Of a stretch of 64,000 bases of DNA, positions 11,911 through 23,468 are shown piece after piece. Position 1 is the first letter of the stretch. The number at the start of each line of letters is the position of its first letter. Under the pieces are notes generated by a model, which was given only the letters and a program-made list of their open reading frames with translations, had not been told where the DNA came from and did no database searches. The stretch covers positions 2,420,001 to 2,484,000 of the forward strand of contig JAQFVV010012497.1 of the NCBI GenBank assembly GCA_028023455.1. The letters run 5' to 3'. The stretch comes from Epiperipatus broadwayi (taxonomy: Eukaryota > Onychophora > Udeonychophora > Euonychophora > Peripatidae). Both the position numbers and the translations under genes were made by a program.

Positions 11911-14900
11911 TTAAATAAAATTATGGCAGCCAAAACAACATTACAATATATAATAAATGAAATAATAAAAATTTAATTACTACAAATTATTTTACTTATT
12001 ATTAATTTTTTGATTAAATTATTTTAAAAGTATAAAATAAATAATTTCATTTAAAGAAGACTGTCAATCAGAATTTAAAACTGCATTTATTTTACAAATA
12101 AATTTTTATTATGACTTTTAAGCAGACTTTTAATCAAAAAATGAATTAATCTCTCTACATCATAAATAATCAAACCATTCAATATATGGAAAGAAATGAT
12201 TCGAAGAGAAAGATAAGGATGGCTTGCTATATGACTAAAAAAACGAATGCTATCAACCATAGAGTATCATCCTTCCCTCTCTCCAAAAAATGGATGCTCT
12301 AATTTAAATATTTAACATTGAATTTTTAAATAAATTTAAATTTCTTCAAATACATACAATTACACTCATCTCTCCATTATTATTCTATTTCATCTTGCTA
12401 TGAATATGAGACTGCCATAGCCATAAGTTCTCGAAAGCGCTAAGCTGTATTTAATTTATAAAATATAGTTGTTATAAGTGCACTTATTATATTTATTAAA
12501 ACTAAATTTGTTTAAAGAGGGCGGATGTATTAAAAATATGACTGGATTAAAAATGTTTTAATTTCATATTATTAAGTAATCTAATTCATTAAATTCATAC
12601 TAAAGAAACATTGATGAAAAAATAGAATAGTTAGACAACATAATAAATATAAGCAGCAGTAATATTTTATTAAGGAAAAAATATCCCATATGTGGATTGA
12701 TCTAATATTAACATGTATTGATAGAATTTTTCAAATTTGTTTTGTAATAAATAATGATGCTGAGCCATTCATAATCATGTAAGAAACATGCCAAGTCACT
12801 ATTACACCAATCATATTCTAATTTCACTTTGCCTTCCACAGATACTGGTTCAAAGGTTGATTCTTCAAAAAGTGAAAAAATTGATACAGGTCTTGACTGT
12901 TAAATTTGTTCTCAGTAATAAAATCCATGTGACTTACAATATTAAAATTACTTCAAAAGCAAAGAAAACATTGATAACATTAAGTGCAATATTGATGCAC
13001 TTTTGGTACTGAGCATTAACAATCAAAGATAACAATTATTATTCGATATTTGTAGATCAACATTTAATGAACTGTTGTTTCTTCACATCTAGTATATGCA
13101 TAAATGCAGAGAAGATTATATTAAATAGATATTAAATTTACTAATGAAAAAAAAAAAAGAACGAATAAGTGATTTAAAGTGATATTAAATTTTTAACAAG
13201 TATAGTTACCCTAGAGAATTAACAAATAAAAAATATCTTGCTGATATATTCTCAGGGATATGAATTATCTATCACAAACAGATGAATGTGAAATAATTGA
13301 AAAACAAACAAAAAATGAGATGCACAATGACAATTGTCTATAGATTTTGTAACAGTTCTCTTCATTGAGAGGTGTATAACACCACAAGTGCATTATGGTT
13401 TGTTTTTTGTATGGATAAAATGGTATTAACAATGGGTTTAATTTATTATATTGTCATTTATGTATTATTGATAAATTTGGAAAAATGTTTTGCAGAATTG
13501 TAAGTAACTGTTCATATATGAACTTGATTAAATTATGAACTATGTAGGAGAAAATTCTTGCTTTGCCATCAGAAAAAATTAAGACTAACAGGGTTTCTAA
13601 AAATAGTCATCTATTACTATTCCAAGTCTTTGTATTATTCTATTTGATTGTAATTATTCTTAGTTCTTTAGACATAAATTCAAAATAATCCAAACGTTAA
13701 TAAATTATATTTATTGGAAGTGAAATATCAAAGGAGCATTATTTTGCAATGAAATTAAGGCCTCAGATAGTGTAACAAATATAATCAATTATTTTAACTT
13801 TGGATTATTATTTTTTACATTCTTTTTTTAATGAATTAACACTCTTCAGAACTTTATGTAGTAAAATTAAATAAACTGAGGCCCTTTATATAATATTGTT
13901 CACCAGACATTCATATCTTTTTTTAGAATAAATGTGGTCAATTTGCTAATTTCTTTGTATGTATAAGTCAAGTTAATATTTCCTGAACTAATGGCAGCAT
14001 TTAATATTAGGGATTTATTTTTTTATAAAAATATAATTATTAATTGGACTCCACTATAATTTTTTTAATTAGATTTGATTTATTCACAAACAAATTTCAT
14101 TTTGAAATTAATTTTAGCAAAAAAAAAATCAACTTTTGAAAAATAAACCATTTTTACTAACAAAAGTTAATAGTAAAACAAAGACTGAATATAAATTTTC
14201 AATTTCTATATGATATAACACATTCAAGTATATTCAAGATAATGATAAAAACAACCTTTAAACTAATTTCTTTAAACAACATATTCATTAAAAATTAATT
14301 CACTGAAAATTAAATTTTAATTTTGAAACTATTTTATCAACTTTTTAATAAATGTTGAATAAAACTAGCTAAAAGCTATTTTATTCTTTGTTTATATATT
14401 TGAGGTTATTTTTTTAATTAATTTTGTGTTAGTGTTTTTAAAAAATAAAATAAGAAAAAATTTCCCCATTGCAAAAATGTATAATAGATCTTCAGCTAAT
14501 AAAATCTTTAAATATATATATATGTTCCTATTTAACAAATTCTTGAAGTAAGACTCATATAATATCATTAATCCATAAAGAATTTGAATACCAAAAGAGA
14601 CAAAGCTGGACCTGATCCATGGGCTCCAGAGCCTATTATTCTATTACTGCATCATATGGATGCCATATAAAAATAAAAAACGAATACTTTGTCCAATAAT
14701 AAAGCCAACTTAAAAAAAAAAAAAACTTAAAACAATAAATTCAATCTGAAATATTAACAATAAATCAATTTAAGAAAACAGTACATGAAAAAAATTATTT
14801 AAATAATAATTAAAAAAAATGGTTTGATTATTAGTTAGAATTTTATTGAGTGAATATTAGTTAGCTGGAAACAAATGATTCTCTATAAATTCAAGGCCAA

Positions 14901-15411
14901 AAAAAATCAATAATCAACTATATTTAATTAAGTAAAAAAAGAGAGAGAGAGATGGATGTGCTATCCATGAAGATGTCCAAATTAAGAGTGACTACTACAT
15001 CAAGGAAAAAAATAGGCAAAATAGCTGAGAAAAATGATAATATGCAAATAAATAACAAAAAGAATATCAAAATATGTACAGAATGCAGAATATAAATTTT
15101 TGCAAAGCCTTAAAAAATTGTAAATTTTAAAAGGTGATGCAAAAAACTATATTGAACAATAAAATCTAACATTATAGGTACTTCAATCCAATAAAAAATG
15201 GGGGGAAAATTTGAGATAGTAATATAACTCATAAAAAATAATCATAAATTGCACTATAGTATATTAAAAATTGTAATATAATAAAAAAAAATACAGACAT
15301 GCAGATCAAATGAAAAGTTGATATAAAACTGAAATTATGAAAATAATATCATAAAAAGTCTATTGGAAAATGCAAAAAATTAAAGTACAATTATTACAGA
15401 ATAAAAAAAAG
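11911..15411. other. AT-rich stretch without a gene
   Basis: Only simple sequence is visible, for example an (AG)n tract near 14939-14953 and several poly-A runs. A 74-codon open stretch at 12788-13012 is ATG-initiated but shows no recognisable motif and no splice context. I do not call it a gene. Confidence 0.5.
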
Positions 15412-16410
15412 TACACCTGGGTCTCTTTTTACGTGGACTTATTTAACACGATTTTGAAGTTACGCGATTCGTGTTTCACCGGAAGTCGAACTCCGACAAT
15501 GCACTATTACTTTAAATAATAAATTTTGCGCACTTACGTTATATTGAAAGTAATAGCACATTATTGGAATTCGACTTTCATCTTAGTAATTTCAATATTT
15601 TCAGTGCTTCATAATAGTAAGATTTTATGCAATAATGAAATTAAAATCATGATTTCCATATTTTATGTATACATACATTAAATTTTACAAGATTATAATG
15701 TAAATTTGTTCAAACATTGTTCATGTTAATTTTGCATTTTAAATCACATTCTGTTTTTGCTTTTTAAAAAAGAATGTTATCAATTATTAATCAGTTAGTG
15801 TCCACAAGTTTATTTTTAAAAGGTCAGTAATAGCAGTGGCACAATTAAATTTGACAATTAAAAATTAAAATCTGATTTTTAATTGTAATTAACAATTTAA
15901 AAATTACTTACGATGACTTGAAATTAATGTGATGTGAAATTTGATTTTTAAACGGAATTAAAAATTGAAGACAAAAATAAGAATTTAATTTTTAGTTGTT
16001 AGTTTCATAAACAATTAATAAAATCATCATCTCAAAGATTAATTACTAATTACGTTGTCACCAGAAAACCATTGACACAACATGAGTGTGAAGTTGGCGC
16101 TAGTTGTTTGCAAATGAACATGTTTTTCAGCAAATAGCTATAATAATTAAAACGTATATAAAAAAATGTAAATTACTGTACTGTAAATTATGCATAAAAA
16201 TATATTATTTTGAATAAAATTAAATATTATAGTTAAAAAAAGTTTGTCTTGTATCAATTTTTTTCAAATTTGAAATTTTTTATTAGTCATATTTTATTTC
16301 CTTATTTTTTTTTTTTTTTTTGCGCAAATTTTAAAGTAATTTTACATTGGAGCTTTGCTTTTACGCGAATTTTGAAAAATCACAGACCGCATCCCCCCTT
16401 TTTCAATGTG
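15412..16410. mobile_element. Second TA-flanked pogo/Tigger-like copy, opposite orientation, right end lost
   Basis: The left terminus CACCTGGGTCTCTTTTTA starts at 15414 after TA (15412-15413). The next 60 bp match the right end of the element at 9693-11204 in reverse complement. The block from about 16020 to 16409 matches the reverse complement of that element's left half, including a shared ATGATTTTATTAATT segment and the GCAAAGC motif near 16350. Homology stops after CAATGT at about 16409, where a GC-richer patch (16410-16500) begins, so the right terminal repeat is missing or replaced. No coding remnant is seen; this is a non-autonomous derivative. Confidence 0.55.
15483..15585. repeat. 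Imperfect 32-bp inverted repeat inside the pogo-like copy
   Basis: AAGTCGAACTCCGAC and the following sequence through ATTACTTT (about 15483-15514) pairs with about 15554-15585, with roughly five mismatches and a loop near 40 nt. The other copy of the element (9693-11204) lacks this segment at the equivalent place, so it is either an insertion or ancestral sequence lost there. Confidence 0.6.
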
Positions 16411-17740
16411 CCAATCTGGCCTCTCTGAGAACTATTCTCCGAACCTTAATTAATATTCCGGGACTGCAGTACCAGGTCGCAGGACCCTTATAAGTCAATT
16501 GCCCTTAAACCCATTGTAAAAATATGTTATAACTTTGTATGTGGAAGAGAAAAGAAAATTTCTAATAACTATTTAAATATTATGGATTATCGTTTAATTT
16601 AAATTGCTGTGCTGCCTGTGATTATATTAATGTTTTTTTTTTTTAAATTGCAATCCAGCTGTGCTGTAACTTGGTCATCACTGGACACAGTCTAACCATG
16701 GTATGCTTGAAGATGGATGGGTCCCTTCTGATGCATAGAAAGGATGTATATTTATTGTTTACCTTTATGCGTAACTTCTTATATTAACTTCATACTTAAG
16801 GGATAAAAAAAAGATTTAAGCAACTGCTAATTCTAACCTTAGCTTTTCACCTACATATTGTAGTTTACTTCTATTATTCTGGGTTTCGAACTCAGGGAGA
16901 TATATATAATTCTCAGATTCAGGGAATGTTTGTATCACCAAGTTAATCATATCTATATCATGAATAAATGCCTATTAATGAGAATGGGTATAGTATATTA
17001 TATACATGCAAGTAATGATCATTATATGTGTATGAGGATATAACTTGGCAGAATTTAACCACAGAAAAATAAATCAAAAAGCATGTTTTAACATTTAAAT
17101 AATTTTAATAAACATATATACTTGGATTAATGTTTGGAGTATAAAGTTTACAATATTTCCCATCCTGACCCCATGAAGAACAGCAACTACATGCCTTGGT
17201 TAACATGAACTATCTGATGGTTTAATAGACCCCCTTGTTATACATGACATATATGCGACAAAAGAGAATTATAAGTTTAACATGTAAAAAATATTTTAAA
17301 AGATATTAATAATTAACGTGAATTTTGAAATAAACAATCAATGAATGTGTGTAAGTTGTACATATTTAAATATGTAGTTGATATATATCTTAGGTAACAC
17401 CTTACCTTATCTTTCATTCACAATGATCAGATTATTTTATACTCAAGATTACATCTTATAAACTTTATCTGGCCATAGTACTATCTTTATTATGAATTTC
17501 CTAAATTTAAGTTGTTCAGTCCTATATTAAAATAAAGAAATTGCATGCTGAAATACATCATTAATTTCTTATATCTCTTTTGTGCTAATGTGACTAGTCT
17601 TTGAATAATGGTTGCACATTAACAATATGAATGTAATTTTACTTTCATTATATTTATTATAAAATATATTTATTGTTACTTTTTTTTTACAGAAAAAATA
17701 GTAGCAAACTTACAAAAACCAAAAAAGAAATACTGGCATA
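16411..17740. other. Stretch without a gene; GC-richer patch at its left edge
   Basis: Positions 16411-16500 are noticeably richer in G+C than their surroundings (for example GGGACTGCAGTACCAGG) but show no domain, motif or second copy. The remainder is AT-rich. GTTTCGAACTC near 16884 resembles a pol III B box on its own, without a supporting A box. Confidence 0.4.
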
Positions 17741-18154
17741 TTGTATGGCAGGGGCCCCCAACCCTATGCCCCCGGGCACCATGGTGCCCGCAGACCATTT
17801 TATGTGTGCCCGCTGCTATCCGAACACGATAAAAAATTATTTATCTGATACAAATAAATTTAATTTTTAAAATTTCTTATAAATTATTGTATTATATTGT
17901 AATCAAATTGTAGGGCATACTATACTTTTACAGTTTAAAAATATAAACGTTAATTATATGTTAAAATTTTATTTTTGAAATAAATATTTTTTTGTACATT
18001 ACGTGTATTATTAACAATATCCAACTATAAATTTACATTGAAAAAATAAATGGTGCTCACCACCTGGTTGAAAAAATAAATGGTGCCCACCACTTGGCCG
18101 GTATTATAGAATGTGCTCTTAAGTGCAAAAAGGTTGGGGACCCCTGTTGTATGG
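17741..18154. mobile_element. Non-autonomous hAT transposon (MITE) with perfect 8-bp target-site duplication
   Basis: The element occupies 17749-18146 (398 bp). Its left end CAGGGGCCCCCAACC and the inverted right end CAGGGGTCCCCAACC match at 14 of 15 bases. It is flanked by exact copies of TTGTATGG at 17741-17748 and 18147-18154. Eight-base target duplications and termini of the CAGGGGTCCCCAAC type are characteristic of hAT elements. Internal sequence has a short direct repeat around TGGTGCTCACCAC and TGGTGCCCACCAC (about 18051-18093), and GC-rich subterminal sequence at both ends around an AT-rich core. There is no transposase coding capacity; an autonomous hAT elsewhere must have mobilised it. 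Confidence 0.92.
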
Positions 18155-19589
18155 AATATTTGAAATATATGTTTTCACCAGCACCAAAAACAATCAACTA
18201 CTAATTGTAAGTCATTTATGAAAAAAAAAAAACATTTTCAAATAAGCTATGAAACCTTTCCATTGAAATACTTAAAAATAACAAATCAAGATAATATGAA
18301 TAATGATTTATCTTATTTTCAAAAACTTAATCATGACAAATACAAGTGATGACCAACAATATCAAATACTTTTGTCTCCTGTTCAAAGAAAAATAATGGT
18401 GGACCTATAATATCTTGTTTTTTCAGATACAATTAGGACACAAATCTCAATACAAGATAATAAAATTAATTTCATTTAATAAATATACCACTCAAAAATG
18501 GATAGATGAATGTTCAAAAACACAATTTTACAATAACACAATTCATATTACAGTTAGGTGAATTAACTTTGCCAGGTGATAAATCTTTGCTGCTTGCATA
18601 TATATGATTCATAAATATATAAATAACGAATTATAATCTGCAAAATATTTGGAAATGAATCTAAAAGCAAGTATTTATTTCATGATACTGAACAATTTTT
18701 TAAAATCAAAGAAATTTCATGTATATCTGACAAAGTCCATCAATAATATATTATTAGTTTGTTTATTTAAAAACAAAATGCTAAATATTATTAGTTTCAG
18801 TGAATTATTTACTGCCAGCATTTAGTTTCAAAAAATCTACAATCTTTAGCTGTGTTTACTATTATAAATAAAAATCATATTCTCTCAATAATAGACTTTT
18901 GAAAACTTTGTAGTGAAAATGATGAAGGTTTTATGCAATCATTATTTAAATGATTTTTTTTGGGAATACAATATCAATATTACTTTGAGTAATGACAGTA
19001 TTTACAAGAGTAAACATATCTTCAGTACTTATGTATTAGTCCCGCAATTTTAGTCTTCATTAAAATTATTACATAGTACATTTTATTTAATTAATTAGAT
19101 AAATTTAACAATCAAAAATAAGTTGTTGAAGATCTCTAGAGAATTTTTATATCTATTATACATTCTTTATTAATTTTTATTTACCACTGACCTACATATT
19201 CTTCAAAGATGGTAATCATTTGCCTCTTAAATAAATTGACATTCAAATAGAAAGTGTAGTTGTTATTTACAGCTTTATTAAAAATAATTCTTTAAATCTT
19301 TGAATGTATTAAGTATCCATATCTCTTTTTAAAGTGAAGTCTCAAATTGCAACATTTATATCAAAAATAATGCTTTTTAAATCCAATATAGGATAATAAG
19401 AATTATATCAATTTCCAAATTTAATGTAAACACTAAAATAAGATGAAATATCTTGTGATAAATTATTGATTTTTGTGGAACATTTGAAAAACTGCATAGA
19501 GATATGCTGGAATGGTTTAAAAGTCTTCTTAATTTGCAAGTTCCAGAATGGCTAATAAACCCATATATATAAATACATGAAAACAATCA
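18155..19589. other. AT-rich stretch without a gene
   Basis: No feature supported. Open stretches are short and without motif. Confidence 0.5.
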
Positions 19590-20150
19590 ATACTTAAACA
19601 ATACCAATATCAATATCAATCAGCAATGTCGATCTATTGTCAAGGCAACTTCTATTAAACAATATCAGTGGAAATCCACCTTTATACGTGGTATAATATA
19701 TTTATATAAAGATTGTAATACATTCTTTATTTTATCTTTAATAATAATCATAAACCACAAATAAAAACAACTTTAAACTTTTTTTATATAAATTTTTTAA
19801 AAGATTTTTTACCTCTATTCTTTAAAACTATTATAAAAGATTGTAACTTGACTACAAAGAATGCAATTATTAATTCAAAGAAGTTTAAATAAACCTCATA
19901 AATAGGTAATCATAACTTGGACTGAAAGCAGACCAGCAAATTGTGAATTATAACCTACAAATTGCAATTGTAACTTTCAAACTGTACTGCAACTATGCAT
20001 TACTTAGATAATAAAACTAATAATGCTATGTGAAAGCAGTGAACACTTAATCAATATCAATAACAATCAATAATCTCATTCTGTTGTCAATGCAATCTCC
20101 TTTAAAGAATAAAGGTGGAAATCCATCTTTATACATGGTCTAATATCACT
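19590..20150. repeat. Diverged direct duplication (about 100 bp, spaced about 440 bp)
   Basis: Sequence around AATATCAATATCAATCAGC ... GGAAATCCACCTTTATACG (19600-19700) recurs as AATATCAATAACAATCAAT ... GGAAATCCATCTTTATACA (20050-20150). A third related fragment, sharing AACTTGA-T-CAAAGAA and ATTATTAATTCAAAGA, links 19845-19890 with 21425-21460. Element identity is unknown; the TCTATTGTCAAGGCA piece also resembles an arm of the palindrome at 59181-59244. Confidence 0.5.
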
Positions 20151-20535
20151 ATGATGGTCAAATATCCAATATAATTTATTTGTCCATAATGTTGTCACAA
20201 ACACATAAATAAATAATCAATCAAACAAGATTGAAATAAACAACTATTAATAAGTATAATTAAATGTTTATCAAACCGGCTTTCATCTCCATTGAGACCT
20301 TCTCAAGATATTATAGTAATGATTCACATAACCAATTAACAATATTCACTCCATCTACTGGACACTATTTACATTACATTTCCTTTAAACATATATCAGT
20401 ATATTATAAATAAATAAATTTAACATATTATACATCTAAAAAATTTTTTACAATATTTCCCCAAAAAATAATAATTAAATATATATTTTACATCTCTTAA
20501 AAATAAAAGGTCGTGTTTTGCAGACTGTACTGTGG

Positions 20536-20550
20536 CCGTCAGAGGGCGCG
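20536..20550 (+). promoter_or_regulatory. CTCF-like motif in an isolated GC-rich spot
   Basis: CCGTCAGAGGGCGCG matches the core of the animal CTCF consensus (AGRKGGCRS) completely, with mismatches only at flanking positions. It sits in a short GC-rich block (about 20515-20575) amid extremely AT-rich DNA, just upstream of the 168-bp tandem array. A single 15-mer is weak evidence; it may simply be the end of an unrecognised element. Confidence 0.25.
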
Positions 20551-20604
20551 GCGACATCATCAACAACCGGCCTGAAAATGGCAAGTGATAAATTTTTTTA
20601 CAAA

Positions 20605-21070
20605 ACGCCTCAAAATCGACAAATAAAAATGCCTAAGGCAATATACGTACAGCAAATAAAGCGAAAACTACAAATTAAAAATAAATTAAAGAAAATGCTA
20701 CAAAATTCAAATAATAAAAAAAAAAAATCATGAAAATTGCATTATTAGCTATACCCCCCCCAAATCAAAAAAACGCCTCAAAATCGACAAATAAAAATGC
20801 CTCAGACAATATATGTATAGCAAATACATCGAAAACAACAAATTATAAAAAAATGAAAGAAAATGCTACAAAATTCAAATAATAAAAAAAAAAAATCATG
20901 AAAATTGCATTATTAGCTATACCCCCCCCCAATCAAAAAAACGCCTCAAAATCGACAAATAAAAATGCCTCAGACAATATATGTATAGCAAATACATCGA
21001 AAACAACAAATTATAAAAAAATTAAAGAAAATGCTACAAAATTCAAATAATAAAAAAAAAAAATCATGAA
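20605..21070. repeat. Tandem array, three copies of a 168-bp unit
   Basis: Units start with ACGCCTCAAAATCGACAAAT at 20605, 20773 and 20941, giving exact 168-bp spacing twice; the third unit is partial and diverges at about 21068. Each unit has an A-rich tract before ATCATGAA and units 1 and 2 end in a C run. Units 2 and 3 are nearly identical; unit 1 is more diverged. A 71-codon open stretch runs across the first unit but its lysine-rich content follows from the poly-A tracts. An isolated CATGGCGGC block follows at about 21120. Confidence 0.88.
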
Positions 21071-21753
21071 GATTCATATCAAGAGATATACCTCCCTCCA
21101 CAATCTGACAATTCACAAATCATGGCGGCAAAAAAAAGCGGGAAAATACGAAAAATATAAAATCATTTACCTTCAACATAAATATGCATCTAAGTTCATA
21201 TTAAAAAGCAATTCCCCCAACTGGTCAAAACGTAACACAGATTAATACGTACCAAATAAAAATAATAAAATTGGTATTTACATATTTACAACCATTTCCT
21301 ACACTTTCCAATTGTTTAATAAAGCCCATTTCTCACCCAATTTAGCTGGACCTTTTACTATATTTACACATTTGTCCAAGTTTTCTTGAATATATAATAT
21401 GTTTATATAGACACTAGCGATTTCAACTTGATTATAAAGAAAGAAATTATTAATTCAAAGACATTTAACTTGTGTTAAGCATTCAACATTCTTGTAAATA
21501 TAGTTTTTTTAATCATATTTAATTTATTTATTATCTTTATTTAAATGTTATTTAGACATGTTTAGATTTATATTTTTTTGTATTTTGTTCATATTATCAT
21601 GTAATTTATTATTATATAATTATTCACAGAGTGATATTTAGGCTGAAAATATGAAAAGTGTCAGCAAAGATGACTGCAAAGTTATTTTGATAATTCTTTT
21701 CATATATTATTTTTATTCTGTTTTAATTTCTTTTTTAAGTTCTATATCTTATT
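21071..21753. other. AT-rich stretch without a gene
   Basis: Contains the ATTATTAATTCAAAGA fragment shared with 19845-19890 (at 21425-21460). Nothing else supported. Confidence 0.45.
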
Positions 21754-22370
21754 AAAATTTTGGTTGTTTTCTCATCCCTGGTGTTCACCTCAAGATGTCG
21801 CTATCTCTAGGTCAATTCCTAGATATATACCGTTTCACGGGCCTTCACCCAACAAAAGAGGAATTTTTCTACGTTATAAACGCAGAAAAGTCCTCACGTT
21901 ATGTTGGACGGAGGAGGCGGTGACAGAAGCCAACACAAGATACTTCTTTCTATGATAAAACACAGAAAGAGTTCCCGACGGCTGCCGGTTATGGCTTTTT
22001 TTCTATGCTAAAAGCAAAGAGAAAGAAATGCCTTGATTAGCTGCCGTAATAGTCGATTTTGTTCATCATTTTCTCGTAATAGTAGAATATCTATTTTCTC
22101 TGTAGTTTCATGTGAGAGTGTGTGTATTTGAAGCAGTCGTAGTTTTTTAAAATTTGATAAGATGTCTATTTTTTTTAATGTGTTGTAACTTATTTTACTG
22201 TTGTAAGTTTAGTAATAATGTCCTGAAGATTCCATTACAAATAGATAACCCTCAAAAATTGCTTTTAAGGGTGCGAAAGGGAAAAAAATTTGAAGGATCA
22301 CGCGAACAGTACCGTTTTCGCGAGAATTCGTCCGTGACTAGTTACTTTTGCTATATATATATGCGCACAA

Positions 22371-22911
22371 ACAAAAACAACCCAGTGTCTAAATTATTAG
22401 GAATTACTTGTCCGAAAAAGAAAATTAGTCGGGTGTTATTATTTTTATTTTTTTGTTACATTTATTATTTCAAAATAAGATTAGTTTTTATATCTACACA
22501 CTAACAAAAACAACCCAGTTCCTGATTAATTACTGTCTTTAAAAAAAAAAAAAAGCAAATTCAACGGGATTTGATTTTTTCAATGGAGTATTTGAATTAC
22601 GGTTTGTTTGTTTTTATATATACACAAAATTTACCAAAAAAAAAAAAAAGAAACCCACTTTCTGATTAATTACTGTTGAAAGAAACGCAAATTAGTCGGC
22701 TATCATTTTTAAATTTAGTATTCCAATAACGGTACCCTTTTTATATAGACAGACTTAACAAAAACAACCCACTTTCTGATTCATTACTGTCCTCCCCAAA
22801 AAAAAAGAAAATGGAAATTAGTCGGGTATCATTTTTCAATCAAGTCTTTCAATGACGGTCCTTACTAATAATAGTCGGGTATCAATTCTAAATTGTAGTA
22901 TATAAATTACG
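22371..22911. repeat. Minisatellite block 1, four diverged copies of about 115-139 bp plus a partial
   Basis: Each copy contains ACAAAAACAACCCA (or a poly-A variant), then CTGATTAATTACTGT, then an ATTAGTCGGGTATCATTTTT-like piece and ATTACGGT or GACGGT. The CCCA landmarks are at about 22381, 22514, 22653 and 22768. A fifth partial copy is at 22869-22911. Copies differ mainly in the length of A-runs. The block lies wholly within the terminal-inverted-repeat element. Confidence 0.8.
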
Positions 22912-22932
22912 TTACTTTTGATAGATTTAAAA

Positions 22933-23274
22933 TTACATCTTGCTTTTTTAATAAAATGATTGATTTACTCTTGACCAAAAATACCGTAACTTTAAAAAAA
23001 AACATATATAAAGTCCAAAAAAAATGAGAAAAAGCCCCGTAACTTTAAAGACACACACACAAACTCAAAAACAAGATAAGATTAATAAACATTTACTTAT
23101 TACATCTTGCTTTTGAATCAAATTATTGATTTACTCTTGCAAAAAAAAAAAAAAGACCGTGACTTTAAAAAGACACATGTAAAGTCAAAAAAAAAAAAAA
23201 TTAGAAAAACACCATAATTTTAAAGACACACACACACAAACTCAAAAACAAGATAAGATTAATAAACATTTACA
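22933..23274. repeat. Minisatellite block 2, two copies of 167 bp
   Basis: TTACATCTTGCTTTT begins copies at 22933 and 23100. Both contain a GATTTACTCTTG segment, a CACACACA tract and end in AAGATAAGATTAATAAACAT. The two copies are close to identical apart from A-run lengths. Confidence 0.85.
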
Positions 23275-23468
23275 AAAATGAAAAAAACTAACATCATATA
23301 ATAGTATTAGTTAGTAGAATATTTTATTACAAATCTAAAAAAATCAGATCTTTTTAGATCAAATCGATCATTTAGGTCCGACCCGGAATCGTTATATGTA
23401 TATGTTTTTGATTAGCATCAACGCCATCCTGGGGAGAACACCAGGGATGAGAAAACAACCAAAATTTT

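Larger units (their letters stand above)
21754..23468. mobile_element. Terminal-inverted-repeat element filled with minisatellites, 8-bp flanks
   Basis: The sequence beginning GGTTGTTTTCTCATCCCTGG at 21762 is repeated in perfect inversion ending at 23460: 25 bp identical, with about 90% match to 39 bp. Both ends are flanked by AAAATTTT (21754-21761 and 23461-23468). That 8-mer is itself palindromic, so it may be a target duplication or part of the terminal repeats. Inside are a GC-richer left portion (21780-22030) and two blocks of tandem repeats (22371-22911 and 22933-23274). No transposase is seen; a 116-codon open stretch at 22154-22504 has no motif. Superfamily is uncertain: 8-bp duplications occur in hAT, P and Mutator-like groups, but these termini do not look like hAT ends. 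Confidence 0.7.

Noticed and set aside
20605-21070. CRISPR-like array
   Set aside because: The three units are continuous 168-bp repeats without distinct spacers, and the sequence is from an animal genome.
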